From Pantoea phytobeneficialis (lineage in GTDB: Bacteria; Pseudomonadota; Gammaproteobacteria; Enterobacterales; Enterobacteriaceae), in contig NZ_CP024640.1 in NCBI RefSeq assembly GCF_009728735.1, positions 147,442 to 211,441 of the forward strand: DNA of 64,000 nucleotides, read 5' to 3'. Both the position numbers and the translations under genes were made by a program. Below the pieces are notes generated by a model. That model saw only the letters and a list, made by a program, of their open reading frames with translations, made no database searches and had not been told where the DNA came from. Each line of letters starts with the position of its first letter. Position 1 is the stretch's first letter. Of the stretch, positions 1-8,494 are shown piece by piece.

Positions 1-1245
1 GCGCTCCACTACCGCAGGTGTCAGCCACGGCGTGCTGGCCAACTGAGAAATTTCGCCAGGGGTGAGTAGGGTGCCGCAGGTTTCCTGAAGCAGGGTTTCC
101 CGTTGTTGCAGGGGGGGAGAGGTCAACTCAACCACGATATCAAAGCGGCGAATAAACGCCGGGTCCATGACGCTGATATCGTTGGACACCCATAACGTCG
201 GGACGGCGTTCTCTTCCAGCAAACGATTAATCCACGCCTTTGGTACCGGTTGTGACAGCCCACTGAAGGTTCCCGCGCTTTCCATAAACACATCTTCCGC
301 CTCATCGAGCAAGACAAGGGCTTTCTCGCCACGAAAGAAACGTTGCGCTCCCCGACAGGCGTGCAAGCGGCGGCTACCCTGAATCGGGCGCAGGGCCGCA
401 TTTTCGCTGGCCACTTCATAAATCGTACTGTCCAGTTCATCTGCCAGCAGGCGACAAAGCTGGCTTTTCCCGGTGCCGGGTTGACCGTGGATCAGAATAT
501 TGACCCCCACCCGACCTGATTGCAGCGCAACATCCAGCCACTGGCGCACCACGTTAACCGCAGGCAGATGGGCGTAATCATTGAAGCTGAGCTGTGCAGG
601 CTCACAGCGTGTAATGATGCCCTGCAATAATCTGGCAGGCTCGGTCTCACCGGCATACAAGCGTTCACACAGCGTGGGTGAAAAGGGTTCGAGCTTATTA
701 CGCAGCGAGTGCGAGCCGCTGGTTTCCAGGCTGATCAAGCCGGTTTGCATCAATAAACTGTCGGCACCAAGCGCAGCACGCATCTCGCTTTCCGGGAAAT
801 CGAGCAAAGTCGCCAGGATTCGGTACACATTGACCGAGGTCACCAGCCCAAGCCAGTCCGCAGTTTCATCTAACAAGCGTTCCTGATGGAGTTGTAATGT
901 GAATGCCAGAATGGCGCTTTCAGCCGCATTCAGTTCAATGCGGCTGGCTAAGGTGGCTACCGCCTGTTGAAAGACCGAAAAGGGGGATGAGTCGAATTGT
1001 TGTTCCCGTTCAGCATGACGCAGACGGAGTTCCCGCAAAATCGATTGCTGTAACTGCGGCGTAAATTCGTGATCCTGATAGTGGGTGAGATGGAAAAATT
1101 CCGCTAACGCCGGATGGCTGAAGCCATGCTGGGTGATAAATTGCTTATGGGTACCCAGGCGGAATAACAGACGATAGATCCACAGCTCGAGAGTGTGTTG
1201 GTTTTCCGGGGTCGGTTGCTGTTCAATCATTTTGGCGTTTAGCAT
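1..1245 (-). CDS. AAA+ ATPase (3' end beyond window)
   Basis: The frame reads without a stop from an ATG at 1245, preceded by AAGGAGAG, to the left edge (415 residues visible). The C-terminal half is a AAA+ core: Walker A GQPGTGKS, Walker B LVLLDE, a sensor-1 Asn in LWVSN and a probable arginine finger in FIRRFD. The first ~230 residues are helical and match no family I can name. It is probably a cytosolic remodelling ATPase; the partner would lie left of the window. Codons for the part at 550-575 and 661-1155 are duplicated at 10831-11347. The fold is certain, the function unknown. Confidence 0.85.
   Translation of the reverse strand, partial: MLNAKMIEQQPTPENQHTLELWIYRLLFRLGTHKQFITQHGFSHPALAEFFHLTHYQDHEFTPQLQQSILRELRLRHAEREQQFDSSPFSVFQQAVATLASRIELNAAESAILAFTLQLHQERLLDETADWLGLVTSVNVYRILATLLDFPESEMRAALGADSLLMQTGLISLETSGSHSLRNKLEPFSPTLCERLYAGETEPARLLQGIITRCEPAQLSFNDYAHLPAVNVVRQWLDVALQSGRVGVNILIHGQPGTGKSQLCRLLADELDSTIYEVASENAALRPIQGSRRLHACRGAQRFFRGEKALVLLDEAEDVFMESAGTFSGLSQPVPKAWINRLLEENAVPTLWVSNDISVMDPAFIRRFDIVVELTSPPLQQRETLLQETCGTLLTPGEISQLASTPWLTPAVVER
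550..1155. repeat. Left copy of a ~0.5 kb direct repeat inside the AAA+ gene
   Basis: This part of the AAA+ gene is repeated in the same orientation at 10831-11347, about 10.2 kb away. The right copy lacks the 89 bases between two GCGT tetranucleotides (572-575 and 661-664). I count eight substitutions over the shared ~520 bases, seven of them in the long block. Confidence 0.9.
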
Positions 1246-1319
1246 GGTTCTCTCCTTTAAAACGCCAATTGTCCTCCCCGATATGACAACTTGTGTCGCA
1301 GGCGATTTTTAACCGCTGC

Positions 1320-2129
1320 TTACCGCACCTCATTCACATACATAAAATGCTCGGTACTGAAACGATGATGCGCCAGGATCACCGGGATCGCGCTTTGGTC
1401 GAAAGAGACTTCATCAATCACCATCACTGCATGCGGCAACGCCACTTCTAACCACGCGGCGTCCTGTTGGTCTGCCAGCGTGGCGGTAATCTGTTCCCTT
1501 ACGGCAGCAACGCGCAGGTCGTAGCGCTCAAACAAAAAGCGATAAAGCAGGGGAGGTAATTGTTCGGCGGAAGGAAAATCAGGCAGGCGCGCGGCAGGTA
1601 ACACCAGGGTTTCGTGCATGGCGGCGATGCCTTTTACCCGGCGCAAGCGTTTTAACCGGATGACTTCATCACCCACCCCAATCTGGAGCTTTTCCGCTTC
1701 GGTTTCACTGGCGCCACTGCGCTGATAATCAAGCAACTGCGTCTCGGAGCGCAGCAGGCCACCCGCTTTGTCATGCAGACGAAAGTACTGGAAAAAGTGG
1801 CTGAGGTTATGCAGGGGCGCCCAGCCGGTCACCACCGTGCCGGTTTTGCGGCGACGCATCAGCATCCCTTCCGTGGTCAACGCTGCCAGCGCTTTACGCA
1901 CCGTACCAACCGACACGCCAAAATTTGCTGCCAGGCTGTTTTCACTGGGCAAGATGGTCCCCGCCGGTAGCTCACCTTGCAGGATGGATTCACTGATATG
2001 GCGCTTCACCACTTCATAAAGCGGCGCGCCTTCTCCCTCGTTTAACCGGGCGAAAGGTTGCGCATCGCCTGCGTCATAGTTTTTTTGCATGTTTATGATT
2101 ACCGATTGACCTGAATCGTTGAATTGCAT
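1320..2129 (-). CDS. GntR-family (HutC/UTRA) transcriptional regulator
   Basis: A winged helix-turn-helix spans about residues 35-101, with the typical GntR pattern of LPSEN followed by a VSVGTVRKAL recognition helix. The rest is a UTRA-type effector domain, as in HutC/FarR-like repressors. 269 aa is normal if the first ATG (2129) is used, but it has no Shine-Dalgarno; an ATG at 2090 is an alternative and would leave the 2132-2148 palindrome in the promoter. It is transcribed divergently from the M20/ABC cassette and is its likely local regulator, the ligand probably being the imported compound or a product. Confidence 0.9.
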   Translation of the reverse strand: MQFNDSGQSVIINMQKNYDAGDAQPFARLNEGEGAPLYEVVKRHISESILQGELPAGTILPSENSLAANFGVSVGTVRKALAALTTEGMLMRRRKTGTVVTGWAPLHNLSHFFQYFRLHDKAGGLLRSETQLLDYQRSGASETEAEKLQIGVGDEVIRLKRLRRVKGIAAMHETLVLPAARLPDFPSAEQLPPLLYRFLFERYDLRVAAVREQITATLADQQDAAWLEVALPHAVMVIDEVSFDQSAIPVILAHHRFSTEHFMYVNEVR

Positions 2130-2131
2130 TA

Positions 2132-2148
2132 TCTATAAACTATATAGA
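2132..2148. promoter_or_regulatory. Candidate GntR operator, TCTATA-N5-TATAGA
   Basis: A perfect 6-bp inverted repeat with a 5-base spacer in the short gap between the divergent GntR gene and the first cassette gene. GntR dimers typically bind such short palindromes near their own promoters. The assignment rests on position and symmetry only. Confidence 0.5.
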
Positions 2149-2169
2149 AATGCAAAAGACGATATACCT

Positions 2170-3450
2170 ATGACAGATAATTCCCGCTTTAACAACGCGT
2201 TAGAGAAGATAACTCAAGATGGGGATCAGATCACCGATGACATGCGACAGATGTTGGCGGTGGATACCTGCTTTCCACCCGGCAACGGTTACGCGCAGTT
2301 TGCCGATCTGATGACGCAGTTGTTAGCGCCCATGAAATTCAGCTTCCAGCGCGTGTCTGTGCCGCAACATTTGTGGCAAGCGCCTGATGGCAGTGCGCAT
2401 GGCGAAAGGGTCAATCTGTTGGCATCGCTCGACGCGGGTGCAGCTGAAAACTGTAATCTCTACTTTCATACCGATACCGTGCCTGCTGGTGATGGCTGGC
2501 GCTTCTCACCGCTGGCGCTTACGGAGGCGGAAGGCAAGCTGTTTGGCCGCGGCGCGGCGGATATGAAAGGGACGATTGTGGCGGCGATGGCGGCGATTCG
2601 TGCCGCTCAGGCCTGCGATCTGCCTTTGCGTTTCAACCCGGTGTTTTTACTCTGTACCGATGAAGAGGGTGGGCTCTATCCCGGCATTCGCTATCTTGCT
2701 GAGCAGCAGCACTTCGCAGGCCATTTACTTAGCTTTAACGGCGGGGCGGTGCCACGTATCTGGTCAGGTTGTTTCGGTAGTATCGATCTCAAAGTGATTA
2801 TTACCGGACGCTCGGCACACTCGGGCGATCCGGTTAACGGTATTAATGCCATTGAGAGCGCGCTGCCACTGATGAATGCCTTGTATCAGCTGAAAGCCGA
2901 AGTTGAACAACGCACCTCTGCGATGCCTGCACCACCGCATTATCACGGCAAACCTCTCACCTCACGCCTGACACTGGCGGCCGCCCACGGCGGTAGCAAA
3001 GGTTCCACCCTTCCCGAACGTTTTGAGCTGCTGATTAACCGCCGCTACGCCCCCGAAGAAACCTTTGACGCAGTCTGGCAGGAGTTGACCCTCTGCGTGC
3101 ATAACGCCATGCAGGGCAGCGCCGCCCTTGATGTCACCCTGCAAATGATTGGGCACCTGGCTCCGGTGAGCGATCCCGTTGGACCCCATTGGCCACGCTG
3201 GCAGGCAGCACTGAGTCAGGGGTTTGGCTTTAACGCTGAAGAATTTAAACCCTGGGGATCCTCGACCAGCTCCGATATGGGGTGGGTACAGCAAGCCGGT
3301 ATTCAGGAGATTTTACTGGGCGGCCTGGCCCGTCCCGACAACCGCATTCATGCCGCCGATGAGTACACAACGATGGCAGATGTCATGGCGCTTTCGCAGT
3401 CGATTCTGGCGTATCTCGCCGATGATTTTCAGCAACCCCAGGGTAGTTAA
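2170..3450 (+). CDS. M20-family metallohydrolase (ArgE/DapE-like)
   Basis: 426 aa from ATG 2170; the same frame is open back to 2119, but that would overlap the palindrome and the GntR start. M20 landmarks are FHTDTVP (metal His and catalytic-site Asp), GRGAADMKG (bridging Asp), TDEEGG (catalytic Glu pair) and RIHAADEY (C-terminal metal His). The usual GEPT glutamate position reads NGGAVP, so one ligand may differ. Members hydrolyse N-acyl or peptide bonds of small substrates in the cytosol. First gene of the cassette, 21 bases before the binding protein gene, so it likely processes what the ABC system imports. Confidence 0.85.
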   Translation: MTDNSRFNNALEKITQDGDQITDDMRQMLAVDTCFPPGNGYAQFADLMTQLLAPMKFSFQRVSVPQHLWQAPDGSAHGERVNLLASLDAGAAENCNLYFHTDTVPAGDGWRFSPLALTEAEGKLFGRGAADMKGTIVAAMAAIRAAQACDLPLRFNPVFLLCTDEEGGLYPGIRYLAEQQHFAGHLLSFNGGAVPRIWSGCFGSIDLKVIITGRSAHSGDPVNGINAIESALPLMNALYQLKAEVEQRTSAMPAPPHYHGKPLTSRLTLAAAHGGSKGSTLPERFELLINRRYAPEETFDAVWQELTLCVHNAMQGSAALDVTLQMIGHLAPVSDPVGPHWPRWQAALSQGFGFNAEEFKPWGSSTSSDMGWVQQAGIQEILLGGLARPDNRIHAADEYTTMADVMALSQSILAYLADDFQQPQGS

Positions 3451-3471
3451 CAAACTAACGAGGAAGAGAAG

Positions 3472-5070
3472 ATGTGTGCAATGAAAGGGTTAAACCGCAG
3501 ACAGTTTATCGCCAGCTCAACCGCTCTGACCGGCGCGGCGATGATACCCTGGTCGTTCTCAGCCCATGCCGCGCAGGTCGCCAGCGCCACACCGGGCGGT
3601 ACCCCGCGTAAGGGTGGTGTATTGCGCATCAGCGTTGATCAGGCAGTCAGCGTGCTGAATCCCCACCAGGTACGCGTTAACCCGGAATATCTTGTGGCGG
3701 AGCTGCTGTATAGCGGTCTGACGCGTTTGACCCAGGAGATGAAAGCCGAAGCGGATTTGGCGCAATCCTGGCAAGCCAGCGTCGACCTGAAACAATGGAC
3801 CTTTACCTTGCGTCCGAATCTGAAATTCAGCGATGGTTCAGCCTTGACCTCCGCCGACGTGGTCGCCAGTCTGCAAGCGTTGCTCGACCCGAAAAATGCC
3901 TCGCCAGCCCTGCATAACATCGGGCCGATTAAAGCGGTCAGCGCTAAAGACAGCAACACGGTGCTGATTGAAACGGATGCACCCTATGCCGACTTGCCGG
4001 TGATGCTCGCCTATCCCGATGCGAAAATTATTCCAGCCAGCATAGCCCAAGGGCAGTTTGACAAACTCAGCAAAGCGTCGCTGGGTGCCGGTCCCTTCCA
4101 GTTGGTGTCCTACGATCCTGAACGCAAAATTGTGGTGGCGCGTAACCCACATTATTACGACCCGGCACGTCCGTATCTGGATGGCGTGGAGGTGGTGGTC
4201 TATCCCGACGGTATTGCCGAAAGCTCAGCGTTAATCTCCGGTGACACCGATCTGATGCTGAGTGCGCAGTCGAGTGAATTTGCTCGTCTTGCTAAATCAT
4301 CCGGTGTGCTGCCGCTACGGGTGGCCTCCGGTCAGTTCCTCAATGTCAACATGGGTTGCGATCAGAAACCGTTCAATGATGAACGCGTACGTCAGGCGCT
4401 GGCGCTGTGCGTCGATCGCCAGGCATCCGTGGATTTCGTGGCGGATGGTCTGGGTTCGCCAGGTAACGATACACCGATCAACGCCGCCTATCCTTACTTC
4501 GCCAACCTGGCGAAAAAGGCCGTGGATTACAGCAAAGCCAAGGCCCTGCTGGCGGAAGCAGGTTATCCGAACGGCCTCGATTTAACCCTGATCGCCTCGG
4601 ACAAACCGGCCACCCGTACCCAGTTGGGTATCGCGCTGCGCGAAATGGCAAAACAGGGAGGGTTCCGCATCGAGGTTCAGACCATGGCGCACAGCACCTA
4701 TCTCGACCAGGTGTGGAAGAAAGGCAACTTTTACGTCGGCTTTTACAACATGCAGCCCACCCCGGATGCAGTGTTCTCGCTGCTCTACACCTCAACTGCA
4801 TCGTGGAATGAAACTCGCTGGAACAACGCGGAGTTTGATGCTGCGGTCAGTGCCGCCCGAGAAACCAACGACGAAGCCCAACGCACCTCGCTGTATGGCA
4901 AAGCGCAACAACTGATGCATGACGGGGTGCCATCGCTGATCCCGACCTTCTTCGACCTGCTGGCAGCCAGCCGCGATTATGTTGGTGGTTATCATCTGCA
5001 TCCGCGCGGAGCGGTGTTCCGTCTCGACCATACGTGGTTGACCGACAAAGCCCCCAAGCGCGCAGTGTAA
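3472..5070 (+). CDS. ABC transporter substrate-binding protein, family 5 (DppA/OppA-like)
   Basis: 532 aa with a probable Tat signal: NRRQF near residue 9, a hydrophobic stretch, then an AHA cleavage-type site. The mature part has the family 5 fold expected of peptide/nickel/opine-binding proteins, including GGVLRISVD at the start and the typical DFTFTLR-like segment WTFTLRPNLKFSDG. The start at 3472 is preceded by GAGGAAGAG; a second ATG at 3481 is possible. It would bind a dipeptide-like ligand in the periplasm for the permeases encoded immediately downstream. The actual ligand cannot be read from the sequence. Confidence 0.92.
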   Translation: MCAMKGLNRRQFIASSTALTGAAMIPWSFSAHAAQVASATPGGTPRKGGVLRISVDQAVSVLNPHQVRVNPEYLVAELLYSGLTRLTQEMKAEADLAQSWQASVDLKQWTFTLRPNLKFSDGSALTSADVVASLQALLDPKNASPALHNIGPIKAVSAKDSNTVLIETDAPYADLPVMLAYPDAKIIPASIAQGQFDKLSKASLGAGPFQLVSYDPERKIVVARNPHYYDPARPYLDGVEVVVYPDGIAESSALISGDTDLMLSAQSSEFARLAKSSGVLPLRVASGQFLNVNMGCDQKPFNDERVRQALALCVDRQASVDFVADGLGSPGNDTPINAAYPYFANLAKKAVDYSKAKALLAEAGYPNGLDLTLIASDKPATRTQLGIALREMAKQGGFRIEVQTMAHSTYLDQVWKKGNFYVGFYNMQPTPDAVFSLLYTSTASWNETRWNNAEFDAAVSAARETNDEAQRTSLYGKAQQLMHDGVPSLIPTFFDLLAASRDYVGGYHLHPRGAVFRLDHTWLTDKAPKRAV

Positions 5071-5079
5071 GGAGCGACC

Positions 5080-6027
5080 GTGACAGCGAGTTATTTGCTT
5101 AAACGCCTTCTGCTGATGATTTACACCTTACTTGTGGTGTCACTGTTGGTATTTGGTATCACCCAACTGCTGCCAGCGGATGCGGCTGTCACCTTATTGG
5201 GACAAAACGCGACGCCGGAAGCGTTAGCCGCTGTGCGTGAACGTCTGGGGCTGGATGCCCCCGCATGGCTGCAATACTGGCACTGGTTGACGCAGGCGTT
5301 CCAGGGCAATTTTGGTGTGTCGATGCGTAATGGCCTGGCGGTTGGCCCGACGTTGCTGACAGCGTTATCACGTTCGCTGTTGCTGGCGATGTGTGCACTG
5401 TTGTTGATGTTGGTGATCGCCATTCCCCTCGGGATCTGGGCAGCGGTGCGGCGTGGCAAAACCGCCGATGTACTGGTCAGCGTGATCTCCTACATTGGCA
5501 TCTCTTTTCCTGAATTTGTCACCGCCACCCTGGTGCTGCTGCTGTTTGCCGATGTCTGGCAGATTTTGCCCGCCACTGGTTATGTACCGCTGAGTGAGAA
5601 CTTCGTCAGCGGTGTTCAGCACCTGATTCTGCCGTCGATCACCGTTGCGCTGATTCTGGTGGCGCATGTTTCACGCATGGTGCGCTCGGAAATGGTGGAT
5701 GTATTGCACACGGATTACATCCGCGCCGCCTGGCTGAAGGGGTTAACGCGTCGCCGCATTCTGTGGCGGCATGCGCTGCGCAATGGTCTGCTCCCGACTA
5801 TCACCATCGTGGCATTAGACGTTGGTTATCTGCTGGGCGGCATTGTGGTGGTGGAGGAGATCTTTGCCATTCCAGGTATTGGCCGCGAGCTGATTGTTGC
5901 GGTGCAGGCGCGCGATCTGCCGACCATTCAGGCGGGTGTAATGATCCTCGCCGCAACCTATTCGGTGGTGAACTTTCTGGCCGATTTAGCCTACGTGATT
6001 CTGGATAAACGGATTTCCTATGCCTGA
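5080..6027 (+). CDS. Dipeptide-type ABC transporter permease (DppB-like)
   Basis: 315 aa starting at GTG 5080 behind GGAG, 9 bases after the binding protein stop. Six hydrophobic segments and the EAA-type loop around KGLTRRRILWRHALRNGLLP match the BPD inner-membrane permease 1 family (DppB/OppB/GsiC). It pairs with the next gene to form the transmembrane channel. Its stop overlaps the start of that gene by 8 bases, indicating translational coupling. Confidence 0.93.
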   Translation: MTASYLLKRLLLMIYTLLVVSLLVFGITQLLPADAAVTLLGQNATPEALAAVRERLGLDAPAWLQYWHWLTQAFQGNFGVSMRNGLAVGPTLLTALSRSLLLAMCALLLMLVIAIPLGIWAAVRRGKTADVLVSVISYIGISFPEFVTATLVLLLFADVWQILPATGYVPLSENFVSGVQHLILPSITVALILVAHVSRMVRSEMVDVLHTDYIRAAWLKGLTRRRILWRHALRNGLLPTITIVALDVGYLLGGIVVVEEIFAIPGIGRELIVAVQARDLPTIQAGVMILAATYSVVNFLADLAYVILDKRISYA

Positions 6028-6847
6028 GATTTTGAAACGTTTAGTGCGTTCGCCACAGGGTGCCGCCGGATTACTGATTTTATTGCTGGCGTTGTTGATG
6101 GTGGTAGGGGGAGCCCATGTAGCGCCTTTTGATCCTGAGGCGATCTCCATTCTGACACGTTATAAGCCCCCCAGTGCCGAACACTGGTTTGGCACCGATC
6201 AGATGGGGCGCGACATCTTCAGCCGGGTCATGGTCGGTGCACGCTCCACCATCTTGTTATCGCTGCTGGCAACCGCTTTAGCGATGATCATCGGTTCGGT
6301 GCTCGGTACTGCCAGTGCCTATCTGGGCGGCAAGATCGATGAATTTATGATGCGCACCATGGATGCGGTGATGGCGATCCCCAGCCTGCTGTTCGCGCTG
6401 TTAATTGTCAGCACACTGGGACAAAGCAGCATGAATGCGGTGCTGGCGATCACCATCGCGTTCGTGCCTGGCATGGTACGGATCGCGCGCAGCGTGGCGC
6501 TGGCAGCACGTCAACAGGATTACATCAACGCCGCAATCGCGCGCGGGGAAGCAGGGCACTACATCATCCTGCGGGAGATGCTGCCGAATATTCTCGCGCC
6601 GATCATTGTGGAGGCCACCATCCGCGTAGCCTTCGCCATCATGCTGTTTGCCACGCTGAGTTTCCTCGGTCTGGGTGCACAACCCCCTGAACCGGAGTGG
6701 GGACTGATGGTTTCAGAAGCACGGGCTTATTTCTTCAATGCACCGTGGATGATGATGATCCCCGGACTGGCCATCGCGCTGGTCGCTATCGGGTTTAATT
6801 TACTCGGCGATGGTTTGCGTGACGTACTTAACCCAAGGAGCCACTGA
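6020..6847 (+). CDS. Dipeptide-type ABC transporter permease (DppC-like)
   Basis: 275 aa, second permease of the system. The N-terminal segment ends in the HWFGTDQMGRDIFSR signature typical of DppC/OppC, followed by five to six membrane helices and the EAA loop (ARGEAGHYIILREMLPNILAP region). The start overlaps the upstream permease and the stop overlaps the start of the ATPase gene (ATGA-type junction at 6845-6849), so the transporter genes form one tightly coupled operon. Confidence 0.93.
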   Translation: MPEILKRLVRSPQGAAGLLILLLALLMVVGGAHVAPFDPEAISILTRYKPPSAEHWFGTDQMGRDIFSRVMVGARSTILLSLLATALAMIIGSVLGTASAYLGGKIDEFMMRTMDAVMAIPSLLFALLIVSTLGQSSMNAVLAITIAFVPGMVRIARSVALAARQQDYINAAIARGEAGHYIILREMLPNILAPIIVEATIRVAFAIMLFATLSFLGLGAQPPEPEWGLMVSEARAYFFNAPWMMMIPGLAIALVAIGFNLLGDGLRDVLNPRSH

Positions 6848-8484
6848 TGCGTGACAACCTTGCACCGGTGCTGTCGGTAGAAAATTACAGCCTCGATTAC
6901 GCGTTACAGAATGGTCAGACACTGCCGGTATTGCGCGATATCAACCTGCAAGTGATGCCGGGCGAAGTATTGGGACTGGTGGGCGAGTCTGGTTCCGGTA
7001 AAACCACGCTTGGCTGGGCAATTATGCGCTGGCTGGCCAGCAATGCACGGGAAAAACAAGGTGATATCCGTCTGCATGGCAGCAGCCTGCTCGCTATGCC
7101 CGCACCTGAACTGATGGCATTGCGCGGCAAAAAGCTCGGTATGATTTTTCAGGATCCCAGCGCCTCGCTTAACCCGACGCTGACGCTGGGCGAACAGGTG
7201 ACTGAAGTGCTGCGTCGTCATCGTGGCTTATCAGCGCGTGAGGCGCAGGAGTTGGGTGAAGCGCTGCTGCATGATGTGGAGCTGAAACATCCGGCACGCA
7301 TGATGCGCCGCTATCCGCACCAGGTCTCCGGTGGTGAAAAGCAACGGATCCTGATCGCAACCGCGTTTGCCTGTCAGCCGGATTGCATGATTTTTGATGA
7401 GCCAACGACGGCACTGGATGTGATCAGCTCCGCGCAAATTCTTGACCTGTATGAACGTCTGCGCGAAGAGACTGGCGTGGCATCGCTCTACATCTCCCAC
7501 GATCTGGCCCTGGTGTCGAAAGTCGCCGACCGGGTCTGCGTGCTGGAAAAGGGGCGCATCGTGGAACAGGCTGAGACGCGTAGCTTGTTTAACGCGCCGT
7601 GCAATAGCTACACCCGCAAACTGATCGCTGCGGTGCCTAATCCGCAGCAGCGGCTGGTGCAGGATGGCGCAGGAACGCAACCCCTCCTCAGTCTTGAGAA
7701 GATAACCATTGATTATGGTCAGCAGGGCTTGATTGATCGCCTGCTGAAACGTGAAGCCAATACCACCCGCGCGGCCAATGCCGTCTCACTGACCGTGCAC
7801 CAGGGCGAAATCCTCGGTGTGGTGGGGGAGTCAGGCTCCGGGAAATCATCGTTGGGTAAAGCCATAACCGGGCTGGTGCCGTTTGAGGGTGCGATCGACT
7901 TTTGCGGCTACAGCGTACAGGGTCGGGCGCAGATGGATAAAGAGTATCGCCGCCGTGTGCAGATGATCTTCCAGCATCCTGACGCCTCCCTCAATCCACG
8001 GATGACCATCGGCGAGATTATTGCCCGCCCGTTACGCCTGTACGGTTTGCCACCCGGAGAAACCGAGGCGCAGGCGGTGGCGCGTTTGCTTGAGGAGGTG
8101 CGCCTGCCGGCTGAATTTGCCAGCCGCTATCCTCACGCATTGTCGGGCGGCCAGAAACAGCGCGTTGCCATCGCGCGTGCGTTTGCGAATCCCCCTGACA
8201 TGGTGATTTGTGATGAGATAACCGCCGCGCTGGATGTCTCTGTGCAGGCCACCATTATCGAGCTGTTGCTGGAGTTACGTCGCCGCTACGGCACCGCTTA
8301 TCTGTTTATCACCCACGACCTCAACCTGATCCGTCAAATCGCCCATCGCGTGGCGGTGATGTATCGCGGTGACGTGGTGGAGGTGCTACCCGGCGAGAAT
8401 ATGGCCGCGCTGGCACAACACAATTATACCCGTGCATTGCTTGATGCAGTGCACGTTCCCGACCTATCCCAGTCCGTTGCTTAA
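6847..8484 (+). CDS. Fused two-domain ABC ATPase (DppD-DppF type)
   Basis: 545 aa with two complete ABC cassettes. Domain 1: Walker A GESGSGKTT at 46-54, signature VSGGEKQR, Walker B MIFDEP. Domain 2: Walker A GESGSGKSS, signature LSGGQKQR, Walker B MVICDE followed by I rather than P. Dpp-type systems usually encode these as separate DppD and DppF proteins; a fusion is also seen in GsiA-like transporters. It powers import by the DppBC-like channel. The D-loop after Walker B is conserved in both halves (TTALD, TAALD), so both sites look functional. Confidence 0.92.
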   Translation: MRDNLAPVLSVENYSLDYALQNGQTLPVLRDINLQVMPGEVLGLVGESGSGKTTLGWAIMRWLASNAREKQGDIRLHGSSLLAMPAPELMALRGKKLGMIFQDPSASLNPTLTLGEQVTEVLRRHRGLSAREAQELGEALLHDVELKHPARMMRRYPHQVSGGEKQRILIATAFACQPDCMIFDEPTTALDVISSAQILDLYERLREETGVASLYISHDLALVSKVADRVCVLEKGRIVEQAETRSLFNAPCNSYTRKLIAAVPNPQQRLVQDGAGTQPLLSLEKITIDYGQQGLIDRLLKREANTTRAANAVSLTVHQGEILGVVGESGSGKSSLGKAITGLVPFEGAIDFCGYSVQGRAQMDKEYRRRVQMIFQHPDASLNPRMTIGEIIARPLRLYGLPPGETEAQAVARLLEEVRLPAEFASRYPHALSGGQKQRVAIARAFANPPDMVICDEITAALDVSVQATIIELLLELRRRYGTAYLFITHDLNLIRQIAHRVAVMYRGDVVEVLPGENMAALAQHNYTRALLDAVHVPDLSQSVA

Positions 8485-8494
8485 CGAGAAGCGC

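Noticed and set aside
123..440. 105-codon minus-strand frame overlapping the AAA+ gene
   Set aside because: It is another frame of the AAA+ coding region, which carries the Walker and arginine-finger motifs.
581..886. Plus-strand frame repeated at 10866-11078
   Set aside because: The repetition comes from the duplicated AAA+ segment; this is the antisense reading of that gene.
8369..8494. N-terminal extension of the second M20 protein
   Set aside because: It overlaps the ABC ATPase gene in another frame and does not resemble the family; ATG 8495 starts the M20 sequence.
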